Origin: Gordius sp. MW1
Lineage: Eukaryota; Nematomorpha; Gordioida; Gordea; Gordiidae
Direction: 5' to 3'
NCBI GenBank assembly: GCA_964036665.1
Contig: OZ038527.1
Location: forward strand, 11,811,835 to 11,875,834
DNA length: 64,000 nt
The notes under the pieces were generated by a model. The model was not told the DNA's origin and ran no database searches. It was given only the letters and a program-made list of their open reading frames with translations. This document shows positions 41,001 through 50,459 of the stretch, piece by piece. The first letter of the stretch is position 1; the number at the start of each line of letters is the position of its first letter. The translations under genes and the position numbers were made by a program.

Positions 41001-44000
41001 AAAATATATAAAAATAAGCCAATTTGAGAATCCTATTATCCTCGATTGACTCCCGAAAAGAGGTTTTAAGTTGCGAGAACTATCATTTTGACAAAAGACA
41101 ACGTTTTATTGTTGCGATTAGTTTGTTGTATCGCAACGTGAGTTTTTAATTTTGAAATCTGCTCTATGCGATCATGATTTCAAAGTAATAGTTTTCTGAT
41201 TGTGATAAATTTTTACTTTTTATCATATAAACCACGTCTGAAAACGACAACTTTTATCGGATGAATACGGTTGAAAGAAATAAATGTGAAAAATTTTGAG
41301 GTAAAAATATTTATTTTTTTCGATTCTATGTAAAAGAGCTTGAAACAATATATAAAAGTAAGCCGATTTGAGAATCCTATTATCCTCGATTGACTTCCGA
41401 AAAGAGGTTTTAAGCTGCGAGAACTATCATTTTGACAAAAGACAACGTTTTATTGTTGAGATTAGTTTGTTGTATCGCAACGTGAGTGCTTATTTTTTAA
41501 AAATTGCTCTATGCGATCATGATTTCAAAGTAATAGTTTTCTGATTCTGATAAATTTTTACTTTTTATCATGGAAACAACGTCTGAAAACGACAACTTTC
41601 ATCGGATGAATACGGTTGAAAGAAAAAAATGTGAAAAATTTTGAGGTAAAAATATTTATTTTTTTCGATTCTATGTGAAAGAGCTTGAAAAAATATATAA
41701 AAGTAAGCCGATTTGAGAATCCTATTATCCTCGATTGACTTCCGAAAAGAGGTTTTAAGCTGCGAGAACTATCATTTTGACAAAAGACAACGTTTTATTG
41801 TTGCGATTAGTTTGTTGTATCGCAACGTGAGTGCTTAATTTTTGAAAATTGCTCTATGCGATCATGATTTCAAAGTAATAGTTTTCTGATTCTGATAAAT
41901 TTTTACTTTTTATCATGGAAACAACGTCTGAAAACGACAACTTTCATCGGATGAATACGGTTGAAAGAAAAAAATGTGAAAAATTTTGAGGTAAAAATAT
42001 TTATTTTTTTCGATTCTATGTGAAAGAGCTTTAAAAAATATATAAAAGTAAGACGATTTGAGAATCCTATTATCCTCGATTGACTTCCGAAAAGAGGTTT
42101 TAAGCTGCGAGAACTATCATTTTGACAAAACAACGTTTTATTGTTGCGATTAGTTTGTTGTATCGCAACGTGAGTGCTTAATTTTTGAAAATTGCTCTAT
42201 GCGATCATGATTTCAAAGTAAAATTTTTACTTTTTATCATGGAAACAACGTCTGAAAACGACAACTTTCATCGGATGAATACGGTTGCATAAAAAAATGT
42301 GAAAAATTTTGATGTAAAAATATTCATTTTTTTCGATTCTATGTGAAAGAGCGTAAAAAAATATATAAAAATAAGCCAATTTGAGAATCCTATTATCCTC
42401 GATTGACTTCCGAAAAGAGGTTTTAAGCTGCGAGAACTATCATTTTGACAAAAGACAACGTTTTATTGTTGCGATTAGTTTGTTGTATCAAACGTGAGTG
42501 CTTAATTTTTGAAAACTGCTCTATGCAATCATGATTTCAAAGTAATAGTTTTCTGATTCTGATAAATTTTTACTTTTTATCATGGAAACAACGTCTGAAA
42601 ACGACAATTTCATCGGATGAATACGGTTGAAAGAAAAAATTTGAAAAATTTTGAGGTAAAACAATTTATTTTTTTCGATTCTATGTGAAAGAGCTTGAAA
42701 AAATATATAAAAGTAAGCCGATTTGAGAATCCTATTACCCTCGATTGACTTCCGAAAAGAGGTTTTAAGCTGCGAGAACTATCCTTTTGACAAAAGACAA
42801 CGTTTTATTGTTGCGATTAGTTTGTTGTATCGTAACGTGAGTGCTTAATTTTTAAAAATTGCTCTATGCGATCATGATTTCAAAGTAATAGTTTTCTGAT
42901 TCTGATAAATTTTTACTTTTTATCATGGAAACAACGTCCGAAAACGACAACTTTCATCGGATGAATACGGTTGAATAAAAAAATGTGAAAAATTTTGAGG
43001 TAAAAATATTCATTTTTTTCGATTCTATGTGAAAGAGCGTAAAAAAATATATAAAAATAAGCCAATTTGAGAATCCTATTATCCTCGATTGACTTCCGAA
43101 AAGAGGTTTTAAGTTGCGAGAACTATCATTTTGACAAAACAACGTTTTATCGTTGCGATTAGTTTGTTGTATCGCAACGTGAGTGCTTAATTTTTGAAAA
43201 TTGCTCTATGCGATCATGATTTCAAAGTAATAGTTTTCTGATTCTGATAAATTTTTACTTTTTATCATGGAAACAACGTCTGAAAACGACAACTTTCATC
43301 GGATGAATACGGTTGAATAAAAAAATGTGAAAAATTTTGAGGTAAAAATATTTATTTTTTTCGATTCTATGTGAAAGAGCTTGAAAAAATATATAAAAGT
43401 AAGACGATTTGAGAATCCTATTATCCTCGATTGACTTCCGAAAAGAGGTTTTAAGCTGCGAGAACTATCATTTTGACAAAACAACGTTTTATTGTTGCGA
43501 TTAGTTTGTTGTATCGCAACGTGAGTGCTTAATTTTTGAAAATTGCTCTATGCGATCATGATTTCAAAGTAATAGTTTTCTGATTCTGATAAATTTTTAC
43601 TTTTTATCATGGAAACAACGTCTGAAAACGACAACTTTCATCGGATGAATACGGTTGAATAAAAAAATGTGAAAAATTTTGAGGTAAAAATATTCATTTT
43701 TTTCGATTCTATGTGAAAGAGCGTAACAAAATATATAAAAATAAGATAATTTGAGAATCCTATTATCCTCGATTGACTTCCGAAAAGAGGTTTTAAGCTG
43801 CGAGAACTATCATTTTGACAAAAGACAACGTTTTATTTTTGCGATTAGTTTGTTGTATCAAACGTGAGTGCTTAATTTTTGAAAACTGCTCTATGCAATC
43901 ATGATTTAAAAGTAATAGTTTTCTGATTCTGATAAATTTTTACTTTTTATCATGGAAACAACGTCTGAAAACGACAACTTTCATCGGATGAATACGGTTG

Positions 44001-44536
44001 AAACAAAAAAATGTGAAAAATTTTGAGGTAAAAATATTTGTTTTTTTCGATTCTATGTGAAAGAGCTTGAAAAAATATATAAAAGTAAGCCGATTTGAGA
44101 ATCCTATTATCCTCGATTGACTTCCGAAAAGAGGTTTTAAGCTGCGAGAACTATCATTTTGACAAAAGACAACGTTTTATTGTTGCGATTAGTTTGTTGT
44201 ATCGTAACGTGAGTGCTTAATTTTTGAAAATTGCTCTATGCGATCATGATTTCAAAGTAATAATTTTCTGATTCTGATAAATTTTTACTTTTTATCATGG
44301 AAACAACTTCTGAATACGACAACTTTCATCGGATGAATACGGTTGAAAGAAAAAAATGTGAAAAATTTTGAGGTAAAAATATTTGTTTTTTTCGATTCTA
44401 TGTGAAAGAGCTTGAAAAATTATATAAGAGTAAGCCGATTTGAGAATCCTATTATCCTCGCTTGACTTCCGAAAAGAGGTTTTAAGCTGCGAGAACTATC
44501 ATTTTGACAAAAGACAACGTTTTATTGTTGCAATTA

Positions 44537-44544
44537 GTTTGTTG
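44537..44544 (+). repeat. Left target-site duplication of hAT copy 1
   Basis: GTTTGTTG immediately before the terminal TAGAGATGG. In unoccupied monomers this octamer is followed directly by TATCG. The monomer carrying it reads GTTGCAATTA just upstream, a private change in the hairpin left arm. Confidence 0.85.
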
Positions 44545-44553
44545 TAGAGATGG
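44545..44553 (+). repeat. Left terminal inverted repeat, hAT copy 1
   Basis: TAGAGATGG, the exact reverse complement of 47447-47455. Beyond nine bases the two ends match only imperfectly, through shared GGGAATATTCCC and AGGGAAAAT segments. Confidence 0.9.
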
Positions 44554-44560
44554 GTAATTT

Positions 44561-44669
44561 CCCGGGAATTTTCATCGAGGGAATATTCCCAGGGAAAATA
44601 GGGAATTTTTGGGAAATAACGGGAATTTTTGGGAAATAACGGGAATTTTGGGGAATTCATGGGGAAAAT
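44561..44669 (+). repeat. Left subterminal GGGAA cluster, hAT copy 1
   Basis: About ten GGGAA motifs in 110 bp, partly as a tandem GGGAATTTTT/GGGAAATAAC repeat. Subterminal short motifs are known transposase-binding sites in other hAT elements. That role is inferred here. Confidence 0.7.
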
Positions 44670-44743
44670 AAATACTTTGATTGTTAATATATAGTCTTAG
44701 ATGAAAAAAAGATGCTAGGGTGTAAAATGAAATGCTAATAAAG

Positions 44744-44749
44744 TTTATT
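44744..44749 (-). promoter_or_regulatory. Candidate poly(A) signal of transposase copy 1
   Basis: AATAAA on the minus strand overlaps the transposase stop codon (TAA at 44745-44747). It lies about 200 bp inside the element's left end, a reasonable place for 3' processing of a minus-strand transcript. In AT-rich DNA a hexamer alone is weak evidence. Confidence 0.4.
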
Positions 44750-46670
44750 TCTCCAATAATACACAATATTTCATTACAAATTTACATAAAAATATACAAT
44801 AAAAATTGTCAATATCTAAACTGTCACTATCGTCATTTAGCGATGAAATTGATTCATCAGATGAAGATATTAAGCGCGCTTTTGCATTAAAATTGATACT
44901 ACTTTTCAAGTGCATGTTGTGCCTTATGGACACTAGCTTTTTCACCTTGTCGTTTTTCATTCGATTTCTTGATTTAGAATGTACATAACCAAATGTGGAC
45001 CAAATTCTATCTGTGGCAGCACTGGTAGCTGGAATTGAAAAGAGTTTCACGGCAATTTCAGATAAGGGTTGGTTAGTGCACAAGCCTTTCCACCACGTCA
45101 AGGGTGAAATGTAACTAACGCTATCCCATATTGACCGCTCAGCAAACAACCCGTCTTTAGCACGAAATTCTGCCAAATTGGCAATAACTTGGCCTATATT
45201 GAAATTATAGCCTTGAGAAATAATCTTGATAGCGTTAATTGCTTCAGCTATTTCTTTTGTAGTAAGGTTGACTCCACAATAACGTGGATCAAGCAAGTTA
45301 GCTGCCATATGAAAATCCTTACAGCAAAACGATTTCCTTTTGCTCACGAATTTTTTAATAACACTTGCATCAATTAGGCTAAATTCCTTACTAGAAATTT
45401 CGCTGAAATGGGCTTTAATAGTATGAAATGCTTCCGGTACATCAGACAATAATCCAGAGTCACTTTCTATGCAAGTTATTTTGGTCAAAATTACATCTAA
45501 AAAAAATGTAATTTTTTTTATTTTCTCCCAAAAAACATCATTATCAAGCAAATTTAAACGTTTGCTTCGATCAGCAAATGTATCTGTTAAAGCTAGTTCC
45601 TGCAAAGTATCTTTGTTTACTAGGAAACTATTAAGCATTATAACTATACTACCCCACCTTGTTGGACAGGGTATTTTCAAAGTTGTGAGTCGATTTTTGT
45701 TACATTGTTTTTCTTTAAAAGTTGATGATAATATTGTATTAAATTTAATGTATTTTATAATTTGTTTAACTTTAGCTGTAATATTTTGGATGGTAGGAAT
45801 TTTGTTGGAGATATCTTTTATTAATAAATTAAGCCCATGAGCTGGACAGCCAAAGCACTCAATTGAAGGATGTTTAGACTTAACTATTTCCCAAGCCTTC
45901 TTCATATTTTTAGCGTTGTCAGTAACTATGGCAACAAATTTTTGAGTGCCAATTTCTTCCATCACCTTTAGGAATTGATCAGCTATATAATCCCCAGTAT
46001 GGGCATTCGTCCCTGTATCTATAGATTTTAAAAATATGGGTTTCGGTGTCATTATTATAAAATTGATTATGGACTCCCCCCTAATGTTTGTCCAACCATC
46101 ACTAATTAATGTAAAATTAGAACCTGATTCTAGTTTTTCATTTATAACTGCTTTGATCTTGTCAAATTGGTCATTTAGCAAAGAACCTCCTATTGCCTTT
46201 CTTGGTGGAATTCTGAAGGATGGTTTTATAGATTTGAAAAAGTCCTTCCAATAATAATTTTCTGCTATGTTAAACGGACAATTTGACATATAGATAGCCA
46301 GTGCAAGCTTTTCATTTAATCTTTCTTGTTGCACTGGAGTCATGCTATCGAAATATTGATTAATATTTGATGTGGATTGTTTTGAAGTGTTAAAATTTGT
46401 TGTTAACTCAGGTGTTGTTACAGTGGGGTGTTTGTGTTCTGACGCAGAAAAAGTTTTAGATGATTCTGAGGATATTGAAAAAACTTCTAGTTCTGAGCAT
46501 TTTGTTTCACTTGCATATTCTGGGCATTTTTGTATATGGATAGACATTTTTGTTGGGTTGGGGAAGTCATATTTATGGTTGCAATAGTTGCAGATGGCAA
46601 TAAAGCCTTTCTTATTGGAGGATGTATGTCTACCAAAATGTTTCCAGATAACAGATGGTTTTCTAGGCAT
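44745..46670 (-). CDS. hAT transposase, copy 1 (641 codons, intact frame)
   Basis: Would encode the enzyme that excises and reinserts the element in the nucleus. The ATG at 46670 has A at -3 and is followed at once by a BED zinc finger (about residues 6-50; C27, C30, H45, C49), so the start looks right. The RNase H-like core shows D191 in SDGWTN, D251 in VTDNAKNM, the CxxH motif C275-H278 in GCPAHGLNLL, and the TRW motif (R338, W339). The hATC dimerisation region spans about residues 525-590 (IPATSAATDRIWS, then KSRNRMKNDKVKKL). Length suits the family. Two oddities stand out. Residue 554 is Asp where copy 2 and most hATs have Glu (SAATER), probably the third catalytic acid. The frame also reads through the stop used in copy 2 (Tyr codon at 44799-44801), adding 18 residues. 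Activity is doubtful. Confidence 0.92.
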   Translation of the reverse strand: MPRKPSVIWKHFGRHTSSNKKGFIAICNYCNHKYDFPNPTKMSIHIQKCPEYASETKCSELEVFSISSESSKTFSASEHKHPTVTTPELTTNFNTSKQSTSNINQYFDSMTPVQQERLNEKLALAIYMSNCPFNIAENYYWKDFFKSIKPSFRIPPRKAIGGSLLNDQFDKIKAVINEKLESGSNFTLISDGWTNIRGESIINFIIMTPKPIFLKSIDTGTNAHTGDYIADQFLKVMEEIGTQKFVAIVTDNAKNMKKAWEIVKSKHPSIECFGCPAHGLNLLIKDISNKIPTIQNITAKVKQIIKYIKFNTILSSTFKEKQCNKNRLTTLKIPCPTRWGSIVIMLNSFLVNKDTLQELALTDTFADRSKRLNLLDNDVFWEKIKKITFFLDVILTKITCIESDSGLLSDVPEAFHTIKAHFSEISSKEFSLIDASVIKKFVSKRKSFCCKDFHMAANLLDPRYCGVNLTTKEIAEAINAIKIISQGYNFNIGQVIANLAEFRAKDGLFAERSIWDSVSYISPLTWWKGLCTNQPLSEIAVKLFSIPATSAATDRIWSTFGYVHSKSRNRMKNDKVKKLVSIRHNMHLKSSINFNAKARLISSSDESISSLNDDSDSLDIDNFYCIFLCKFVMKYCVLLEK

Positions 46671-47365
46671 CTTACCAGATTAAAATTTATTTAATGATTT
46701 AAAATATAGGCCAATCCAATACAGCTAAAAGCTAGTTAAAAATAAAATGCTAGTATAATTTTACTTGAGTTTAAGTGTAAGTGTTTTTTAAAATATTAAA
46801 TAGGATATCAAATTGAATGTCAAATAGATTTAGCTAAAAAAATTTCAAATTTAATTATACATAATCTTACCTGAGGTTTAAATTAAGTTGTTTATATTAT
46901 TAAAATTGTAGGTGTGTTTGTAAAGTAGAAACAAAAAATAGTGCTAGATTAAATATAGGGTAATACAGAATTTAAATTTTAATGGTGTAGGTGTAATAAT
47001 ACCTAAATAGTTGATTTGCAACTTATATTTCAAATTCAAACAAGCTAAAAGCTACTTTAAATAAAATTGTTTATATGTATTTTATTTACTTAGATGAGTC
47101 AAACAAATAGGGTAAACTTTTTGAATATACAATAAGCAAGTCAAATTCCAAAATAAAAGCTAAAAATTTAAATTCTGATGTTTATATTTTACTTGAATTA
47201 GGTGATTGACTAGAAGGTTTCAATTAATTTTAAATAGGCGGAAAAATGCTAATAGAAGTTTCCACGAGGAAAATATAAAATTCTAAATAATTAAAATCAA
47301 TTTAAAAATAAAATATTGCGTAAATTTTGTGTCAAAAACATTAATTTAAAACATTAATTTTTTTA
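46671..47365 (-). other. AT-rich 5' noncoding region of hAT copy 1
   Basis: About 700 bp between the transposase ATG and the right subterminal cluster. It presumably holds the transposase promoter and leader, but no specific box can be singled out in such AT-rich sequence. GTAAG lies just before the ATG on the coding strand and resembles a splice donor. No spliced structure is needed to explain the protein. No other gene is seen. Confidence 0.6.
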
Positions 47366-47440
47366 AGGGATAGGGAAAATTCAATTTTCCCTCGGGAATA
47401 TTCCCGGGAATTAATGGGAATATTCCCGGGAATATTCCCC
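47366..47440 (+). repeat. Right subterminal GGGAATATTCCC palindromes, hAT copy 1
   Basis: Three GGGAATATTCCC palindromes, overlapping ATTCCCGGGAAT palindromes and flanking AGGGAAAA/TTTTCCCT, matching the motif family at the left end. Likely transposase-binding or end-pairing sequence (inference). Confidence 0.7.
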
Positions 47441-47446
47441 CCTGTG

Positions 47447-47455
47447 CCATCTCTA
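47447..47455 (-). repeat. Right terminal inverted repeat, hAT copy 1
   Basis: CCATCTCTA, complementary to the left TAGAGATGG. It is followed by GTTGTATCG instead of the expected GTTTGTTGTATCG, so four bases of the right target duplication are missing. Confidence 0.9.
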
Positions 47456-50205
47456 GTTGTATCGTAACGTGAGTGCTTAATTTTTGAAAATTGCTCTATG
47501 CGATCATGATTTCAAAGTAATAGTTTTCTGATTCTGATAAATTTTTACTTTTTATCATGGAAACAACGTCTGAAAACGACAACTTTCATCGGATGAATAC
47601 GGTTGAATAAAAAAATGTGAAAAATTTTGAGGTAAAAATATTCATTTTTTTCGATTCTTTGTGAAAGAGCGTAAAAAAATATATAAAAATAAGCCAATTT
47701 GAGAATCCTATTATCCTCGATTGACTTCCGAAAAGAGGTTTTAAGTTGCGAGAACTATCATTTTGACAAAAGAAAACGTTTTATTGTTGCGATTAGTTTG
47801 TTGTATCGCAACGTGAGTTATTAATTTTTGAAATCTGCTCTATGCGATCATGATTTCAAAGTAATAGTTTTCTGATTGTGATAAATTTTTACTTTTTATC
47901 ATATAAACCACGTCTGAAAACGACAACTTTTATCGGATAAAAACGGTTGAAAGAAAAAAATGTGAAAAATTTTGAGGTAAAAATATTTATTTTTTTCGAT
48001 TCTATGTGAAAGAGCTTGAAAAAATATATAAAAGTAAGCCGATTTGAGAATCCTATTATCCTCGATTGACTTCCGAAAAGAGGTTTTAAGCTGCGAGAAC
48101 TATCATTTTGACAAAACAACGTTTTATTGTTGCGATTAGTTTGTTGTATCGCAACGTGAGTGCTTAATTTTTGAAAATTGCTCTATGCGATCATGATTTC
48201 AAAGTAATAGTTTTCTGATTCTGATAAATTTTTACTTTTTATCATGGAAACAACGTCTGAAAACGACAACTTTCATCGGATGAATACGGTTGAATAAAAA
48301 AATGTGAAAAATTTTGAGGTAAAAATATTCATTTTTTTCGATTCTATGTGAAAGAGCTTGAAAAAATATATAAAAGTAAGCCGATTTGAGAATCCTATTA
48401 CCCTCGATTGACTTCCGAAAAGAGGTTTTAAGCTGCGAGAACTATCATTTTGACAAAAGACAACGTTTTATTGTTGCGATTAGTTTGTTGTATAGCAACG
48501 TGAGTTTTTAATTTTTGAAATCTGCTCTATGCGATCATGATTTCAAAGTAATAGTTTTCTGATTGTGATAAATTTTTACTTTTTATCATATAAACCACGA
48601 AAACGACAACTTTTATCGGATGAATACGGTTGAAAGAAAAAAATGTGAAAAATTTTGAGGTAAAAATATTTATTTTTTTCGATTCTATGTGAAATAGCTT
48701 GAAAAAATATATAAAAATAAGCCAATTTGAGAATCCTATTATCCTCGATTGACTTCCGAAAAGAGGTTTTAAGCTGCGAGAACTATCATTTTGACAAAAG
48801 ACAACGTTTTATTGTTGCGATTAGTTTGTTGTATCAAACGTGAGTGCTTAATTTTTGAAAACTGCTCTATGCAATCATGATTTCAAAGTAATAGTTTTCT
48901 GATTCTGATAAATTTTTACTTTTTATCATGGAAACAATGTCTGAAAACGACAACTTTCATCGGATGAATACGGTTAAAAGAAAAAAATGTGAAAAATTTT
49001 GAGGTAAAAATATTTATTTTTTTTCGATTCTATGTGAAAGAGCGTAAAAACAAATATAAAAATAAGCCAATTTGAGAATCCTATTATCCTCGATTGACTT
49101 CCGAAAAGAGGCTTTAAGTTGCGAGAACTATCATTTTGACAAAAAACAACGTTTTATTGTTGCGATTAGTTTGTTGTATCACAACGTGAGTGCTTAATTT
49201 TTGAAAACTGCTCTATGCAATCATGATTTCAAAGTAATAGTTTTCTGATTCTGATAAATTTTTACTTTTTATCATGGAAACAACGTCTGAAAACGACAAC
49301 TTTCATCGGATGAATACGGTTGAAACAAAAAAATGTGAAAAATTTTGAGGTAAAAATATTTGTTTTTTTCTATGTGAAAGAGCTTGAAAAAATATATAAA
49401 AGTAAGCCGATTTGAGAATCCTATTATCCTCGATTGACTTCCGAAAAGAGGTTTTAAGCTGCGAGAACTATCATTTTGACAAAAGACAACGTTTTATTGT
49501 TGCGATTAGTTTGCTGTATCGTAACGTGAGTGCTTAATTTTTGAAAATTGCTCTATGCGATCATGATTTCAAAGTAATAGTTTTCTGATTCTGATAAATT
49601 TTTACTTTTTATCATGGAAACAACTTCTGAAAACGACAACTTTCATCGGATGAATACGGTTGAAAGAAAAAAATATGAAAAATTTTGAGGTAAAAATATT
49701 TGTTTTTTTCGATTCTATGTGAAAGAGCTTGAAAAATTATATAAGAGTAAGCCGATTTGAGAATCCTATTATCCTCGCTTGACTTCCGAAAAGAGGTTTT
49801 AAGCTGCGAGAACTATCATTTTGACAAAAGACAACGTTTTATTGTTGCGATTAGTTTGTTGTATCGTAACGTGAGTGCTTAATTTTTGAAAATTGCTCTA
49901 TGCGATCATGATTTCAAAGTAATAGTTTTCTGATTCTGATAAATTTTTACTTTTTATCATGGAAACAACGTCTGAAAACGACAACTTTCATCGGATGAAT
50001 ACGGTTGAATAAAAAAATGTGAAAAATTTTGAGGTAAAAATATTTGTTTTTTTCGATTCTATGTGAAAGAGCTTGAAAAATTATATAAGAGTAAGCCGAT
50101 TTGAGAATCCTATTATCCTCGCTTGACTTCCGAAAAGAGGTTTTAAGCTGCGAGAACTATCATTTTGACAAAAGACAACGTTTTATTGTTGCGATTAGTT
50201 TGTTG
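47456..50205. repeat. Satellite block 2, 8 monomers between the two transposons
   Basis: 2750 bp of the same satellite in the same orientation and phase as before the transposon. Marker variants in order: GATTCTTTGTGAAAG (about 47654), ATATAAACCACG (47900), GACAAAACAACG (48110), CTATTACCCTCG (48387), GTATAGCAACG (48490), GAAACAATGTCTG (about 48930), AAAAACAAATATAAAAA (about 49045), GTATCACAACG (49176), GAAACAAAAAAATG (49323), TTTGCTGTATCG (49510), CAACTTCTG (49621) and AAAATTATATAAGAG (49734 and about 50078). The same series is found again right of hAT copy 2. No gene is seen. Confidence 0.95.
50198..50205 (+). repeat. Left target-site duplication of hAT copy 2
   Basis: GTTTGTTG, identical to 53113-53120 across the element and to the loop of the satellite inverted repeat. 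Confidence 0.95.
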
Positions 50206-50214
50206 TAGAGATGG
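50206..50214 (+). repeat. Left terminal inverted repeat, hAT copy 2
   Basis: TAGAGATGG, exact reverse complement of 53104-53112. Confidence 0.9.
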
Positions 50215-50221
50215 GTAATTT

Positions 50222-50330
50222 CCCGGGAATTTTCATCGAGGGAATATTCCCAGGGAAAATAGGGAATTTTTGGGAAATAACGGGAATTTTGGGGAAATAA
50301 CGGGAATTTTGGGGAATTCATGGGGAAAAT
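50222..50330 (+). repeat. Left subterminal GGGAA cluster, hAT copy 2
   Basis: Same cluster as in copy 1 with one T-to-G change in the tandem part (GGGAATTTTGGGG near 50290), which makes the repeat units more alike. Confidence 0.7.
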
Positions 50331-50404
50331 AAATACTTTGATTGTTAATATATAGTCTTAGATGAAAAAAAGATGCTAGGGTGTAAAATGAAATGCTAAT
50401 AAAG

Positions 50405-50410
50405 TTTATT
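50405..50410 (-). promoter_or_regulatory. Candidate poly(A) signal of transposase copy 2
   Basis: AATAAA on the minus strand, about 50 bp past the TAA at 50460-50462 that closes the frame in this copy. Confidence 0.4.
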
Positions 50411-50459
50411 TCTCCAATAATACACAATATTTCATTACAAATTTACATAAAAATATACA

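Larger units (their letters stand above)
1..44544. repeat. Satellite block 1, ~343-bp monomer, about 130 tandem copies
   Basis: An uninterrupted head-to-tail array. The landmark AAAACTGCTC/AAAATTGCTC recurs at 1, 344, 689 and so on, giving periods of 343-345 bp. Each monomer carries, in order, TCATGATTTCAAAGTAATAG, a TTTTTACTTTTTATCATGG tract, TTCATCGGATGAA, a run of A/T tracts, ATATATAAAA, GAGAATCCTATTATCCTCG, GACTTCCGAAAAGAGG and a GTTGCGAT/ATCGCAAC inverted repeat. Monomers differ by a few substitutions and by small diagnostic indels that define subtypes. Open frames of 60-80 codons inside monomers are by-products of the repeat: they recur with the period, start at non-ATG codons in many cases and change with each indel. 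No gene is seen anywhere in this block. The family is not one I recognise by name. Confidence 0.98.
30379..44544. repeat. Satellite with irregular monomer order, downstream of the HOR
   Basis: About 41 monomers of the same family. HOR markers persist but in broken order: the GGATGAATGAAT deletion reappears near 33026 and 35081, and GACAATTTCATC with CTATCCTTTTGAC near 33348/33528 and 37124/37309. A new marker, GGTTGCATAAAAAAATG, occurs at 36809, 37838, 40243 and 42287. Local duplications are described separately. The final monomers (CTTCTG, AAAATTATATAAGAG, CTCGCTTGAC types) are the ones flanking the transposon. No gene is seen. Confidence 0.9.
44545..47455 (-). mobile_element. hAT-superfamily DNA transposon, copy 1 (2911 bp)
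   Basis: Assigned to hAT on three signs seen in the sequence: terminal inverted repeats beginning TAGAGATGG at both ends, an 8-bp target duplication (clear at the sister copy), and a single-exon transposase with BED finger, RNase H-like acidic residues and hATC region. The transposase is on the minus strand, so its promoter end is at 47455 and its 3' end near 44745. About 785 bp of AT-rich noncoding DNA precedes the gene. Both ends have clusters of GGGAA motifs and GGGAATATTCCC palindromes. By eye the element differs from copy 2 by about 13 substitutions and a few indels. The right TSD has lost 4 bp. hAT elements move by cut-and-paste, but this copy probably arrived or multiplied by satellite duplication. 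Confidence 0.95.

Noticed and set aside
42211..42230. 19-bp deletion in one monomer (AAAGTAAAATTTTTAC)
   Set aside because: A private change in a single monomer, best explained as simple slippage or deletion. Not informative.
2320..43484. Many short minus-strand open frames (61-76 codons) in the satellite
   Set aside because: They recur with the repeat period, begin at TTG or GTG codons in many cases, switch form with a 2-bp indel (GACAAAAGACAAC or GACAAAACAAC) and have no recognisable domain. They are repeat artefacts, not genes.
44572..44766. 64-codon minus-strand frame at the hAT 3' end
   Set aside because: Lies in the subterminal repeat and trailer, and reads through low-complexity GGGAA motifs. 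No support as a gene.
44806..46587. Plus-strand open frames of 60-123 codons inside hAT copy 1 (and counterparts in copy 2)
   Set aside because: They are antisense to the transposase, whose domains account for the sequence. No independent motif is visible.
46600..46680. Spliced transposase with an upstream exon (GTAAG just before the ATG)
   Set aside because: The BED finger begins a few residues after the ATG and the frame is complete. No upstream coding exon is visible.
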